This document shows, piece by piece, positions 9,203-19,253 of a stretch of 64,000 nt of DNA; position 1 is the first letter of the stretch, and every line of letters starts with the position of its first letter. The DNA lies in NCBI GenBank assembly GCA_015061685.1, contig SUWD01000004.1, positions 62,001-126,000 on the forward strand. The letters run 5' to 3'. The notes beneath the pieces were generated by a model that saw nothing but the letters and a program-made list of their open reading frames with translations, was not told where the DNA came from and searched no databases. This DNA comes from Lentisphaerota bacterium (lineage in GTDB: Bacteria; Verrucomicrobiota; Lentisphaeria; Victivallales; Victivallaceae). The translations under genes and the position numbers were made by a program.

Positions 9203-11698
9203 TTACTCCTGTTTCAACTCCGGGAAAATCAGTATTTTCTGATTGTCCAACTCCACTTTTACTCCGGAAGCATCTTTGAATGAACCACGCAGGATCTCCT
9301 CTGCCAGAGGATCTTCGATCCAGTGTTCCACGGCACGCCGCAAAGGTCTTGCACCATATTCCGGCTCAACGTGCTTCTCCAGCAGAAACTCTTTCACCTC
9401 ATTTGCCACGCTCAAAGTCAAACCGCGTTCAGCAAGTTTGACACTCAATTTATCCAGCTCCAAATCAATGATCTGAATCAATGCGGTCTTGTCCAGCGAA
9501 TGAAACACCACCACTTCATCCAGACGGTTGATAAATTCCGGTTTAAAATACTTTTTGGCAATATTCAGCAGACGATCCTCCTGCTTGAGTGAATCGGCAG
9601 CTGAATCTGTTCCAAATCCCAAAGTCCCGGTACCGGAAATCTCTGCCGCACCGACATTACTGGTCATTATCACCACCGTATTACGGAAATCTATCTTGCG
9701 GCCAAGAGTATCGGTAATTCTTCCTTCCTCAAGGATTTGCAGAAGCATATTAATAACGTCAGGATGAGCTTTTTCAATCTCATCGAACAACACCACAGAG
9801 TAAGGACGGCGACGGACTTTTTCCGTCAATTCACCACCGTCACCATGACCGACATATCCCGGAGGGGAACCTACCAGACGGGATACATTGAATTTCTCCA
9901 TGTATTCGGACATGTCGATCTGGATAAGGGAATCGGCATCACCGAACATAAATTCAGCCAACGCCTTTGCCAACAGCGTTTTTCCCACTCCGGTCGGCCC
10001 CAGAAAGATAAATGACCCGATCGGACGCAGAGGATTTTTCAGCTCGGCACGGGAACGGCGTAACGCTTTGGAAATAACCGATACCGCCGCATCCTGTCCG
10101 ACGACCATCCGCTTCAATTCACTCTCCATACGCAGGAGTTTGGCACTCTCGCCCTCCTCCAGCTGCTGAACCGGTACTCCGGTCAACTTTGCAACCACCG
10201 CCGCAATATCCTGCGGAGTAACCGGTGTGACCGTATCTTTTTTGGCATTGTGCCAATTAGAGATCAATTCATCCAGTTGAGCTTTCACTTTGCGTTCCTC
10301 ATCCCGCAGACCGGCAGCGGATTCAAAATCCTGCGAAGCCACTGCTTTAAGTTTTTTCCCGGAAAGAACCAGCAATTTCTTATCCAGTTTCTCTGTATCC
10401 GGCGGAGGAATCACCTGACTGATCCTGGCTCTTGCCCCGGCTTCATCCATAATGTCGATCGCTTTATCCGGCAGGAAACGCCCGGAGATAAAACGGTCGG
10501 ACAACTTGACCGCACTTTCCAGAGAACCGGCCTCGTAACTGACATGATGGTGTTTCTCATAGGTTTCTTTCAGTCCATACAGGATCTTTATGGAATCTTC
10601 CACCGAGGGAGGATTGACCATCACCGGCTGAAAACGACGCTCCAATGCGGCATCTTTTTCAATTCCTTTGCGGTATTCGTCCAGCGTTGTCGCTCCCACG
10701 CACTGCAATTCGCCGCGGGAAAGTGCCGGCTTGATGATATTGGCGGCATCCATCGCCCCCTCCGCTCCTCCGGCTCCGACAATGGTATGCAATTCGTCAA
10801 TGAAAAGAATCACTTTGCCGGAATTACGGACTTCGTCGATAACCCCTTTGATCCGTTCCTCGAACTGACCGCGGTATTTGGTTCCGGCAACCATCAAAGG
10901 CAGGTCAATGGAATATATTTGTTTATCCGCCAGAAGGTCGGGAACCCGTTTTTCCGCTATCGCCAGAGCGAGCCCTTCAATAATGGCAGTTTTTCCGACA
11001 CCGGCTTCACCGATCAGAACCGGATTGTTCTTTGTGCGGCGGCACAATATCTGGATGACTCTTTCAATTTCATCGGCTCTGCCTACCACCGGATCAAGTG
11101 ATCCATTGGCTGCCAATGCCGTAAGATTGCGGCCGAATGCCTCCAATGCCGTAAAATTACCGGACGAACCTCCGCCGTTTTCAGCAGAAGACGCCCCGGC
11201 ATTTTCGCCATCGGCAGAATTGTTTTCCGGCAGATAATCCGGATCAAGTGCCTTGAGAACCGCCTGACGCACCTCTCCGGCATCCACGCCCAAATTCCGC
11301 ATCACCCGTGCCGCCTGACTTGCTCCTTCACGGAGAATACCAAGCAGAAGATGTTCTGTGCCGATAAAATTGTAATTCATCGCTTTAGCTTCAGCCGCAG
11401 CGATTTCCAGGACTTTACTCAAGCCACCGGTCATTGCCAATTCGCCCGCCTGCATGGTCGTTTCACCCTGCCCGCAGCTCTTTTCGACCTCCAGACGCAG
11501 AGCTTCCAGATTCAAGCCCTTTTCCTGCAAAACGCTTACCGCCACGCCCTCGCCTAAAGCGAGCAGACCAAGCAGAAGATGTTCCGTACCGACATATCCG
11601 TGATTGAAACGCATCGATTCCCGTTTCGCCAGCATCAAAACCTGACGGGCACGGGGAGTCAAACGGTCAAAACCGCCCGGATTGGACTTATCACTCAT
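9203..11698 (-). CDS. clpC: ATP-dependent Clp protease ATP-binding subunit ClpC
   Basis: About 831 residues. It carries two N-terminal Clp_N repeats (residues ~10-150), a D1 AAA+ module with Walker [16 protein letters not shown], a UVR-type linker ([20 protein letters not shown]), and a D2 module with Walker [17 protein letters not shown] and Walker [13 protein letters not shown]. The UVR/middle region separates ClpC from ClpA and ClpB. It is a class I Hsp100 unfoldase expected to partner with ClpP. The ATG at 11698 follows CTGGAG; a TTG two codons upstream is less likely. It is preceded by its own promoter and followed by the coupled Cys-rich gene. Confidence 0.95.
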   Translation of the reverse strand: MSDKSNPGGFDRLTPRARQVLMLAKRESMRFNHGYVGTEHLLLGLLALGEGVAVSVLQEKGLNLEALRLEVEKSCGQGETTMQAGELAMTGGLSKVLEIAAAEAKAMNYNFIGTEHLLLGILREGASQAARVMRNLGVDAGEVRQAVLKALDPDYLPENNSADGENAGASSAENGGGSSGNFTALEAFGRNLTALAANGSLDPVVGRADEIERVIQILCRRTKNNPVLIGEAGVGKTAIIEGLALAIAEKRVPDLLADKQIYSIDLPLMVAGTKYRGQFEERIKGVIDEVRNSGKVILFIDELHTIVGAGGAEGAMDAANIIKPALSRGELQCVGATTLDEYRKGIEKDAALERRFQPVMVNPPSVEDSIKILYGLKETYEKHHHVSYEAGSLESAVKLSDRFISGRFLPDKAIDIMDEAGARARISQVIPPPDTEKLDKKLLVLSGKKLKAVASQDFESAAGLRDEERKVKAQLDELISNWHNAKKDTVTPVTPQDIAAVVAKLTGVPVQQLEEGESAKLLRMESELKRMVVGQDAAVSVISKALRRSRAELKNPLRPIGSFIFLGPTGVGKTLLAKALAEFMFGDADSLIQIDMSEYMEKFNVSRLVGSPPGYVGHGDGGELTEKVRRRPYSVVLFDEIEKAHPDVINMLLQILEEGRITDTLGRKIDFRNTVVIMTSNVGAAEISGTGTLGFGTDSAADSLKQEDRLLNIAKKYFKPEFINRLDEVVVFHSLDKTALIQIIDLELDKLSVKLAERGLTLSVANEVKEFLLEKHVEPEYGARPLRRAVEHWIEDPLAEEILRGSFKDASGVKVELDNQKILIFPELKQE

Positions 11699-11740
11699 AA
11701 TCAAATTCTCCAGATAGAATGTTTATCAAATACTATTTCC

Positions 11741-11769
11741 AATATAATGCTGCACCATGCAACTTTCAA
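11741..11769 (-). promoter_or_regulatory. Promoter of clpC
   Basis: Minus strand -35 TTGAAA (11764-11769), 17-nt spacer, -10 TATATT (11741-11746). The predicted start is ~36 nt upstream of the clpC ATG, in the 79-nt gap after the MFS gene. Confidence 0.65.
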
Positions 11770-11777
11770 TACCTGAC

Positions 11778-13082
11778 TTACTTTTTTGATTCTTCATTGT
11801 CCATATAAGCCGGCGGCACAAATGAAGATAAAGTAGGCAAAAGCAGAAACAATATCAAAAGCATTACAAAACTTGCCAGAAACAAGGTCTGATAACGACT
11901 GACTTCCCTGCCGCAGAATTCCCAGACCGGAGCAAGCATCGCCGTCCCCAGAATCAGCGAAACTCCCACCCGGCTGACCGCTGTACCGCAATTACTGTAA
12001 GTCTGCACAAATGTCATCGCCATCATCTTGTTCCCCGGACGGGCAAGAGTGAGCAATTCAGCAGAGAAATTACATAAATGGATGCTGGCAGCAAAGGTCA
12101 GACACCACACCATCGCCCCGGCAAAAAACGTGAATCCGGGCATACTTTTATCCACCAGAAACAGCAAAAGTGCCACTACAGTACAAAGTACATGAACCAG
12201 CAATTCAAGATACTTCAATTTGGTATCGTTGAAAACCCGGCTGTAACACAGATAACCGGTCATGCTCCCGACCAAACCGATCGAGGAAAGAATCTGCACC
12301 GTACCGGAATTCATCTGAACATACTGTTTCAAATACAAGTAAAGCATCGGCAAAAGAGAGTTGTAGGAGAGCATCAACAAACCCACATATACCGAATACG
12401 CTGTCAATGATCCATTATGCAGAGCTATGGACAACCCTTTTTTCACCTGCGGTTTTTCCGGAGCATCACGCAGATTATCCGGGAATCTGGAAATACAATA
12501 ATTTCTGCCCAGAATCAATAACCCCGTAACTGCAATGACCAGCTGAATGAAAATTATCGGCGGATTCTTCTGCAAAATCAATCCGATAACAAAGAAAAGC
12601 CCCCCGGTAAAACAGGTGTAGAAAAAACGCATCGTACCGAAAAACTTCGCCCTGTCCTCCTGACGGAGAAAAATATCCAGCAATGGATACCAGGTCGCTC
12701 CGTAACAACTCCGCTGAATACTGTAAATCAGACAACCTGCCAATGCCGCATACTTCGCCCAGATACCGAATAACGGCGCCAATGCCATCAGCAGAAATCC
12801 GGCACACCCAAGCATACAGGCATAACGGACTGTCCGTTTCAAACCGAGGTGCATGACGATTATGCCGCCGGGAATATAGAGAAATGTCCCCATCAATCCG
12901 CTGAAACTGGTTCCCAGCATCGTCAGCATATCCCCGCCCTTGAGCATGGTGAAATAGATGATGATGATCGCACTGCTGTCGATCATCACTTCGGAAACAC
13001 AGCCGAAAAGACAGGCAAAATAGGCATAGATCCTGCCCCGGCGGCGTTCTTTCTCCGTCAAAGTTTCCGCATAAGCAACCAT
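11778..13082 (-). CDS. Major facilitator superfamily transporter, substrate unknown
   Basis: About 434 residues with roughly twelve hydrophobic segments. The loop between helices 2 and 3 has GLKRTVRYA, similar to the MFS motif A (G-X-X-X-D-R-X-G-R-R/K) in a degenerate form. The cytoplasmic middle loop around residues 185-215 separates two six-helix halves. Substrate cannot be deduced. The ATG overlaps the pdxB stop (TGATG), so the gene is the last member of the dapB-ROK-pdxB unit. Association with a ROK regulator hints at a sugar or related small molecule, but pdxB and dapB argue against a simple sugar operon. Confidence 0.75.
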   Translation of the reverse strand: MVAYAETLTEKERRRGRIYAYFACLFGCVSEVMIDSSAIIIIYFTMLKGGDMLTMLGTSFSGLMGTFLYIPGGIIVMHLGLKRTVRYACMLGCAGFLLMALAPLFGIWAKYAALAGCLIYSIQRSCYGATWYPLLDIFLRQEDRAKFFGTMRFFYTCFTGGLFFVIGLILQKNPPIIFIQLVIAVTGLLILGRNYCISRFPDNLRDAPEKPQVKKGLSIALHNGSLTAYSVYVGLLMLSYNSLLPMLYLYLKQYVQMNSGTVQILSSIGLVGSMTGYLCYSRVFNDTKLKYLELLVHVLCTVVALLLFLVDKSMPGFTFFAGAMVWCLTFAASIHLCNFSAELLTLARPGNKMMAMTFVQTYSNCGTAVSRVGVSLILGTAMLAPVWEFCGREVSRYQTLFLASFVMLLILFLLLPTLSSFVPPAYMDNEESKK

Positions 13083-14191
13083 CAAATCACCTCAAATCCC
13101 AGCGTTTTCAATGCTGCAGCAGCACTTCCCGGAGCATTGCATACTTTATACGCCTTGAACTCCCGCCGGATCCAGTATTTGCCCCGCAATGCTTCAAAAT
13201 CTCCGGGATTCTCCCGCAAAGATACCGTATCCCGGCGGATATCATACGCATGAAGGATCGCTTTTTTCACCGCTTCATCCGCATCTGATACTCCGGCAAG
13301 ATCGATCATTGCCGGATATACCGGCTCCGGCAGTTCTGCCGCCTGAAAATCAACCAGTTCTTTTATGCCCAATGTCCGGGCAACAAAACGCACCGAAGCA
13401 GATGTGCCGTTGGCTTTGCCGTCAGCTGAATATCCGGCAATATGCGGCGTCCCGAAATCGACCGCCGCCAGCATCTCTCTGCTGATCTGCGGTTCTCCGG
13501 GCCAGACGTCGATCAATGATCCGCCAAGTTTTCCGGATGAGACCGCCTGCAGAAAGGCTTCTTCTTCCATAACCTCGCCGCGGCAGCTGTTGAAAAACCA
13601 TGCTCCATTACGCATTTTCCGGAAAAATTCACCGTTTGCCATTGATAAAGTCGGGTATTTGCCTGCTTTTTCCAAAGGCACATGGAGAGTAACTATGTCC
13701 GATTGAGCTAAAACTTCATCGAGAGATACGAATTTTTCACGCCCCTCCCGGTCTGCCCGGGGAGGATCGTTGAGCAAAACTTTCATCCCGAAACTTTCCG
13801 CAACTGCCGCCACCCGGCTGCCGACCTGCCCCACTCCGACGATCCCCATCGTCTTGCCACGCAAGGGAATATCCATTGCGGCAAGGGCACTGGCAATATA
13901 ATTTTTCACACTGTCGGCATTGCACCCCGGAGCATTGCTCCAGAGGATACCGCAATCATCCAGCTCATCTCCGGCTATATGATCGAATCCGATCGTAGCC
14001 GTCGCCACACAACGCACCTTTGAATTGCCCAGCAACTCTTTGTCACAGCGGGTACGGGTGCGGACGATCAACGCATCGGCATCAGCGACATCTGCCGGAG
14101 TGATCTTTTTACCCGGCAGGTAAACCACCCCGGCAAAAGGTTCAAAAACTCCCCGCAGAAACGGGATCCGGTCATCGGCAACGATTTTCAT
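13082..14191 (-). CDS. pdxB: Erythronate-4-phosphate dehydrogenase PdxB
   Basis: 369 residues. NAD-dependent dehydrogenase of the D-isomer-specific 2-hydroxyacid dehydrogenase family, used in the DXP-dependent route to pyridoxal phosphate. Seen: an N-terminal MKIVADDRIPF typical of PdxB, VATATIGFDHIA, NAPGCNADSV, the nucleotide-binding GIVGVGQVGSRVA, the FFNSCRGEVMEE segment with the catalytic Arg, and the DVWPGEP motif. The C-terminal ~90 residues match the dimerisation domain that distinguishes PdxB from SerA and other relatives. It overlaps the ROK gene by 4 nt (ATGA) and the MFS gene by 1 nt. Confidence 0.92.
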   Translation of the reverse strand: MKIVADDRIPFLRGVFEPFAGVVYLPGKKITPADVADADALIVRTRTRCDKELLGNSKVRCVATATIGFDHIAGDELDDCGILWSNAPGCNADSVKNYIASALAAMDIPLRGKTMGIVGVGQVGSRVAAVAESFGMKVLLNDPPRADREGREKFVSLDEVLAQSDIVTLHVPLEKAGKYPTLSMANGEFFRKMRNGAWFFNSCRGEVMEEEAFLQAVSSGKLGGSLIDVWPGEPQISREMLAAVDFGTPHIAGYSADGKANGTSASVRFVARTLGIKELVDFQAAELPEPVYPAMIDLAGVSDADEAVKKAILHAYDIRRDTVSLRENPGDFEALRGKYWIRREFKAYKVCNAPGSAAAALKTLGFEVI

Positions 14192-15366
14192 AAGTTACAA
14201 TATTCTCCAAGCAAAATCCGATCCCGCATCATCATCGCCGCACCTCTGGCGGTGTCAGTGGGAGTCAATGTGGATATCTCTATTTTCAGCTCTTTCACCG
14301 CTTCCGGAAAACAACGTAATTCCAATTCCCGGCGTAAAGATTCAGTAAGGAAACTGCCCAGACTGGCAAATTCACCGGAAATGACGATCATCTCCGGATT
14401 GAGCAGCATCACCGCCACGCTCAAAGCATTGCCCAGATCCCGGCACAACTCCTCGGCAATGATCCTCACTCCACGGTTGCGAGCGGCAAATTCAGCGAAA
14501 GTTTTCATGGTGAAATTTTCCGGCAATCCGCCTAGATCGACTCCTGCCATCCGGGATTCGGCGATCTTCTCCGCCAATCCGGCAGGACTTGCCACAGACT
14601 CCAGACAACCGCAATTACCACACTGGCAACGGCTGCCGCCCGGATGGACTACGATATGACCGATCTCCATGGCTCTGCCTGATTTGCCAATGAAAAGTTC
14701 ACCTTTTTTGACAAAACCGCCACCAATACCGTCATCGGTGACCAGATTGAAAATACTTTCCGGGGCTTCCGGCAGACGCTGTAAAAATTCCATCCTGGTC
14801 TTGACCATAGCTTCCGGCCAAACCTGCGAAGGAAGACCGGAAGCATTTTCCAGCATCCGTCCGGTTTCCAACTCCTGCCACGGAGGAATATTGACCGCCC
14901 TTATGGAGCGGTTGCGTTCAACATCGACCAGACCGGGGTCGGCAAACCCCAAACCTCTGACCAGATGCCACTCATCTCCGGTAAGATCACGCAAATGCTG
15001 AAGCACTTCCAAAATCTCCCGCTTTACCGCAAGGAGAGTATTTCTCGCTCCGGAAGCGTGTTCCACGCTGTGAAGCACATTTCCGACGGCATCAATAACC
15101 ACTCCGATACAGCCGGTCAAACGCAATTCCACTCCGACAACATAACAGCTTTTGGCGGCACAATACAATTCAGGAGCCCGGCGCCCGGTCTTTTTACCGT
15201 GCCTTTCGGGTTCCTCAATGATCCGCTCATCTTTCAGCTCATCGACCGCCTCAAAAACCGTCGCCGCCCGGACTCCGGTCATAGCGACCAATTCCGGACG
15301 GGTGGCATGTCCGTGCAGAAGAAGATACTGCAGGAGAGTATATTTCAATTCATTGCGGCGGCTCAT
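14188..15366 (-). CDS. ROK-family transcriptional regulator
   Basis: 392 residues. N-terminal winged helix-turn-helix (about residues 5-65, RPELVAMTGVRAATVFEAVDEL) followed by a ROK sugar-kinase-like domain with the DDGIGGGFV nucleotide-site region and the zinc motif CQCGNCGCLE (three Cys ligands). This arrangement matches NagC/XylR-type regulators that sense sugars. The usual ROK catalytic Asp region is present only in regulator form (LGFADPGLVD), so it is more likely a sensor than a kinase. It overlaps dapB (4 nt) and pdxB (4 nt); having a ROK regulator inside a lysine/PLP biosynthetic run is unexpected. Confidence 0.88.
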   Translation of the reverse strand: MSRRNELKYTLLQYLLLHGHATRPELVAMTGVRAATVFEAVDELKDERIIEEPERHGKKTGRRAPELYCAAKSCYVVGVELRLTGCIGVVIDAVGNVLHSVEHASGARNTLLAVKREILEVLQHLRDLTGDEWHLVRGLGFADPGLVDVERNRSIRAVNIPPWQELETGRMLENASGLPSQVWPEAMVKTRMEFLQRLPEAPESIFNLVTDDGIGGGFVKKGELFIGKSGRAMEIGHIVVHPGGSRCQCGNCGCLESVASPAGLAEKIAESRMAGVDLGGLPENFTMKTFAEFAARNRGVRIIAEELCRDLGNALSVAVMLLNPEMIVISGEFASLGSFLTESLRRELELRCFPEAVKELKIEISTLTPTDTARGAAMMMRDRILLGEYCNL

Positions 15367-16172
15367 TTCAGATTCAAAACATCCTGCATGTCATAAAGAC
15401 CATTGGGGGCGGTGAGCAGATATTCGACCGCCAGCAATGCACCACGGGCAAACATATCCCGGCTGGATGCCCGGTGAGAGAGTTCCAGACGCTCGCCCTC
15501 GGCAGAAAAAATCACCGTGTGATCTCCGACCACATCGCCGCCGCGCAGAGCGTGCATACCGATCTCCTCTGCCGGACGTTTGCCGACCATACCGGCACGG
15601 CCGTTTTTCACCGCCTGATCATACTGCCATTTACGGGCTTCGCAGACAACTTCGCCCAGGCGTACAGCAGTACCGCTGGGAGCGTCAAGCTTTTTATTGT
15701 GGTGCATTTCCACAATTTCAACGTTGTAATCTATTCCCAGAAATGCCGCAGCTTCCGAAACCAGCTTAAAGAGCAGATTCACTCCGACACTCATATTGTT
15801 GGCAGCAACGATCCTGCCATTTTCTTCATCCGCCAGACGTTTGAGTTCAGCCCGGTCATCTGCAGTCAGTGCAGTCGTGCCGATAACCATCGCACAATTT
15901 GATCTGACCGCAAGTTGAGCAGCCTCAATAACCCCGGAGGTGGCAAAGTCGATCACCGCTTCTGCCCCGGAAGCCAGTGCTTCCTCCAGAGAATCAATGA
16001 TTTTAACTCCGGCTTCGCCGCAGCCGGCAACGATCCCGGCATCCTGACCGATAAACGGGGATCCGGAATATTCAACTGCTCCGGCAAGAGTAAGCGTTTC
16101 GCTCGCCATGATATTTGCCACCAAACGGCGTCCCATGCGGCCTGCCGCACCGATAATAACTACTCCGTGCAT
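15363..16172 (-). CDS. dapB: 4-hydroxy-tetrahydrodipicolinate reductase
   Basis: About 269 residues. Reduces HTPA to tetrahydrodipicolinate in lysine and meso-diaminopimelate synthesis, hence feeding peptidoglycan. The N-terminal GAAGRMGRR binds NAD(P)H. The family signature VEMHHNKKLDAPSGTA contains the catalytic His-His/Lys region. The ATG at 16172 follows AAGGA and GGA and matches the family start; an ATG 20 codons upstream would add a long unmatched extension. It is the first gene of the dapB-ROK-pdxB-MFS unit and has a clear promoter. Confidence 0.95.
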   Translation of the reverse strand: MHGVVIIGAAGRMGRRLVANIMASETLTLAGAVEYSGSPFIGQDAGIVAGCGEAGVKIIDSLEEALASGAEAVIDFATSGVIEAAQLAVRSNCAMVIGTTALTADDRAELKRLADEENGRIVAANNMSVGVNLLFKLVSEAAAFLGIDYNVEIVEMHHNKKLDAPSGTAVRLGEVVCEARKWQYDQAVKNGRAGMVGKRPAEEIGMHALRGGDVVGDHTVIFSAEGERLELSHRASSRDMFARGALLAVEYLLTAPNGLYDMQDVLNLK

Positions 16173-16238
16173 AATAATCCAATTTCCTTTTACATAAAAA
16201 TTTTTCAAAAAACGGCACAAAAAAGGGTACATCTACTT

Positions 16239-16267
16239 AATATAATCAGAAAGAGGCGGTAATTCAA
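16239..16267 (-). promoter_or_regulatory. Promoter of dapB operon
   Basis: Minus strand -35 TTGAAT (16262-16267), 17-nt spacer, -10 TATATT (16239-16244). The -35 boxes of this and the divergent LptF/G promoter are only 11 bp apart, so the two transcription units could be co-regulated or interfere with each other. Confidence 0.65.
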
Positions 16268-16278
16268 GCGGAAAATGC

Positions 16279-16307
16279 TTGAAAAAAACGATTACCCGTG
16301 CTATGGT
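16279..16307 (+). promoter_or_regulatory. Promoter of the LptF/G-type permease operon
   Basis: -35 TTGAAA (16279-16284), 17-nt spacer, -10 TATGGT (16302-16307). The predicted start near 16314 falls after the first in-frame ATG at 16275, which is why ATG 16347 was chosen as translation start. Confidence 0.5.
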
Positions 16308-16346
16308 ATAAAATGTTTAAGTTTCATATCCGGAGAATACGGCATA

Positions 16347-17453
16347 ATGCGTTGTTTGAATTGGTACGTTACAAAATCTTTTCTGGTTACTTTCGGAATG
16401 GCGATCCTGGTACTCACATTCGCCATGACCGGAGCAAACCTCATCAAAGTTCTCGATTACGTCTCCCGGGGTATCCCGCTGCATGTTTTCTGTAAGTATG
16501 TCTTATTTATTCTGCCCCGGCTGCTGACATTCACCGTCCCTTGGGCGGTAATGGTCGCAGCAGTACTGGTTTTCAGCAGAATGTCTGCCGACAGCGAAAT
16601 CACCGCCATGCGTGCCTGCGGTGTAAGTATCATCCAGATACTCAGCCCGGTCCTGCTGATAACCTTTCTGATGACCGCCCTCTGCCTGTATCTGCAAGTC
16701 GAAGTCGGCCCGCAGCTCCTCTGGAAATCACGCAGTATGATGTCCATGGAGGCCGCTCAACGCCCGATGGCTCTCTTTGAACCGGGAAATCCTTTCAGTT
16801 ACAAGGAGGGGAAAAACAACATCGTCATTGCCATTGATGACCGGGTCGGAGACAATGAACTCAAAGGAGTGCTTTTCTGCAAAACTGACCCGGATGGGAA
16901 TCTTTTGCAGGAGGTCAGTGCAACCAAAGGTATTATCAAAGCAGATACCGATGCAATGGTACTTTATTTCACCCTCTATGACTGTATGCTTACCGACCGT
17001 ACCGGAGACAGTAAGGAAGGTGTATCCAGAGCTTATTCAGAAACATTTGAATTTGTTTTCCCCTACGGCAAAGAGGCCAATGCTCAAAAAATAAGCGAAA
17101 AACCCAAATACATGCCGCTGAATGAATTGCTCGGTGAAATACGCCGGACAAAACTGGAAAACAAAGATACCACCATTCTGGAAGTACAGCTCAATAAGAG
17201 AATCGCTTTCGCACTTTCTCCGATCGCCTTTCTTTTACTCGGTCTGCCCCTGGCGATCCGGACCAGCCGCAGAGAAACGTCTGTCGGACTGTTCATCTGC
17301 GTTGCTCTGGCGTCGGTCTATTTTTTCACCGTCGTCCTCTTTGAATCTCTGGATGAATTTTCCTGGCTCTACCCCCAATATCTGCTCTGGCTGCCCAATA
17401 TCATTTTCCAGATGCTCGGAGCGATTCTCACCTATCGGATATCCCAGAGGTAA
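16347..17453 (+). CDS. LptF/LptG family permease (LPS export ABC transporter subunit)
   Basis: About 368 residues. Three N-terminal membrane helices, a periplasmic beta-jellyroll region (about residues 130-270) and three C-terminal helices form the YjgP/YjgQ layout. The NLIKVLDYVSRGIP region after helix 1 and LNKRIAFALSPIAFLLLGLPLAI near the coupling helix match the family. It would form part of the Lpt bridge that extracts LPS from the inner membrane. Only one paralogue is here, so LptF and LptG cannot be told apart. ATG 16347 has GGAG upstream and lies ~33 nt after the predicted transcription start. It is followed after 3 nt by the peptide-binding protein gene. Confidence 0.87.
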   Translation: MRCLNWYVTKSFLVTFGMAILVLTFAMTGANLIKVLDYVSRGIPLHVFCKYVLFILPRLLTFTVPWAVMVAAVLVFSRMSADSEITAMRACGVSIIQILSPVLLITFLMTALCLYLQVEVGPQLLWKSRSMMSMEAAQRPMALFEPGNPFSYKEGKNNIVIAIDDRVGDNELKGVLFCKTDPDGNLLQEVSATKGIIKADTDAMVLYFTLYDCMLTDRTGDSKEGVSRAYSETFEFVFPYGKEANAQKISEKPKYMPLNELLGEIRRTKLENKDTTILEVQLNKRIAFALSPIAFLLLGLPLAIRTSRRETSVGLFICVALASVYFFTVVLFESLDEFSWLYPQYLLWLPNIIFQMLGAILTYRISQR

Positions 17454-17456
17454 GAA

Positions 17457-19253
17457 ATGCGGTACGTTCTCCAGTCTGCGGTGATGATCCTGCTTCTGGT
17501 CTGCTCTGTCCTGCTGTTTTTACTGATCAGCAGTTACGACCGGGCAAGAGCGGCAAACCGGCTGCTGACGGAAAAAATTTCCACCCTGAATATCCGTAAA
17601 ATGTCCTCAGGTCAGCAGCACCACCGCAGTGGAATTTTTGCCAATCAGCAATATTTTTCCCCGGATGCAGTTGACGGAGGTACCCTGACAACGGCAATCG
17701 CTTCCGATCCGCCGGGATTGAATCCTCTGCTGAACAATGAAGCATCAGCACAGGATATTTTCGGTTACTGCTCCATGACTCTCGCTGAAAGAGACTGGAT
17801 GCAGCAGGAATTGTTCCGCCCGATGCTCGCTGAAAGCTGGGAGATATCCCCCGACCGCAAAACTTACCATATCAGATTGAGAAAAGGTATATACTGGCAC
17901 AGTTTCACCGATCCGGTCACCCGGATCCGGCACCCGAAAAAAGAAGTTACCGCTCACGATGTCAAATTCACCGTCGATGTAATAAAAAATCCGGAGGTCA
18001 ACTGTGCGGCGATCAGAGCTTATTACATGGATTTGAAAGAGATCAAAGTCATCAACGACCATGAATTCACCGTCATCTGGGATAGAGAATATTACGGTTC
18101 AATGGCTCAAACATTGGGACTCTTTCCCCTGCCCCGGCACTTCTATATGCCCGATGGCACTTTCGACGGCAGAAAATTCAACGATGACCACCAGAGAAAC
18201 CGGATGATCGTCGGCTGCGGAGCATACATTTTTCAGAGTTGGGAGAGCGGCAAAGAGATCCGTCTGGAACGCAATCCGGATTATATCGGTTTCGACTATG
18301 GAGCCGCCCCCCCCTTGAAAACAAGAATTTTCAAAATCATCAAACTGCCCAATACCCGCTTCCAATCCCTGCTCGCAGGTGAACTCGGTATGCTCGGTCT
18401 CACCCCGGAACAGTGGAAAAACCGTACCGGAACAACTCAATTTACCAGTGGAAAAATCAGAAAAATCAGTTTCCCGGATTATTCAAGTTACAGCTATATC
18501 GGCTACAACCACCGGATGCACTGTTTCAAAGATGCCGCTACCCGCCGGGCTTTGACGATGCTCATCAACCGGCAGGAGATCCTTGACAAAATCAAATTCG
18601 GACTCGGCACGATCTCCAAAGGGCCGTTGATACCGGATTCAGCCTATGCCGATCCGGAATTGAAACCGTGGCCCTATGATCCGGAAGAAGCAAAAAAACT
18701 GCTGGCACAAGCCGGATGGTCCGATTCCGACGGTGACGGAATACTGGAAAGAAACGGTGAAAAATTCTCCTTTACCATGCTGCAGATCTCCGGAGCAACT
18801 GAACAGCACCGGATGCTGCTTCTGGTGCAGAATTTTTTCGCCGCCGCCGGAATTGAGATGAAATTGCAGACTGTTGAATGGAGCGTCCTTTTGGAAAGAA
18901 TCAAAAAACAGACCTTTGAAGCCTGCTCTTTAGGCTGGCAGAACTCCGTGGATCCTGACCTTTATCAAATTTTCCACTCCAGTCAGAGCAAACCCGGCGG
19001 AGACAATTTCATCGGATATAAAAATCCGCAGCTCGATGAACTTATACTCAAACTGCGGCAGGAATTCGACATGAAAAAACGTATTGAGATCTCCCGGCAG
19101 ATCGAAAAAATCATCCATCTGGATCAACCTTATACCTTCCTCTTTTGCAGTGATGCTCTGGTTGCCATCGATGCCGATTTTGAAAATGTGCGGATTTTCC
19201 CCAATACCCTGCACTCTTTGAGTTTCTATTTGAAAGACGGAGGCGTGAAGTGA
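17457..19253 (+). CDS. Membrane-anchored solute-binding protein, family 5 (peptide/nickel type)
   Basis: 598 residues. An uncleaved-looking N-terminal hydrophobic anchor (about residues 5-27, no lipobox) is followed by an SBP_bac_5 domain: GGTLTTAIASDPPGLNPLL, LAESWEISPDRKTYHIRLRKG, VTAHDVKFTVDVIKN, and RRALTMLINRQEIL, all typical of oligopeptide-binding proteins such as DppA and OppA. No cognate permease or ATPase gene is adjacent, so it may work with a transporter encoded elsewhere or serve another periplasmic role. It starts 3 nt after the LptF/G stop and overlaps ung by 4 nt. Confidence 0.88.
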   Translation: MRYVLQSAVMILLLVCSVLLFLLISSYDRARAANRLLTEKISTLNIRKMSSGQQHHRSGIFANQQYFSPDAVDGGTLTTAIASDPPGLNPLLNNEASAQDIFGYCSMTLAERDWMQQELFRPMLAESWEISPDRKTYHIRLRKGIYWHSFTDPVTRIRHPKKEVTAHDVKFTVDVIKNPEVNCAAIRAYYMDLKEIKVINDHEFTVIWDREYYGSMAQTLGLFPLPRHFYMPDGTFDGRKFNDDHQRNRMIVGCGAYIFQSWESGKEIRLERNPDYIGFDYGAAPPLKTRIFKIIKLPNTRFQSLLAGELGMLGLTPEQWKNRTGTTQFTSGKIRKISFPDYSSYSYIGYNHRMHCFKDAATRRALTMLINRQEILDKIKFGLGTISKGPLIPDSAYADPELKPWPYDPEEAKKLLAQAGWSDSDGDGILERNGEKFSFTMLQISGATEQHRMLLLVQNFFAAAGIEMKLQTVEWSVLLERIKKQTFEACSLGWQNSVDPDLYQIFHSSQSKPGGDNFIGYKNPQLDELILKLRQEFDMKKRIEISRQIEKIIHLDQPYTFLFCSDALVAIDADFENVRIFPNTLHSLSFYLKDGGVK

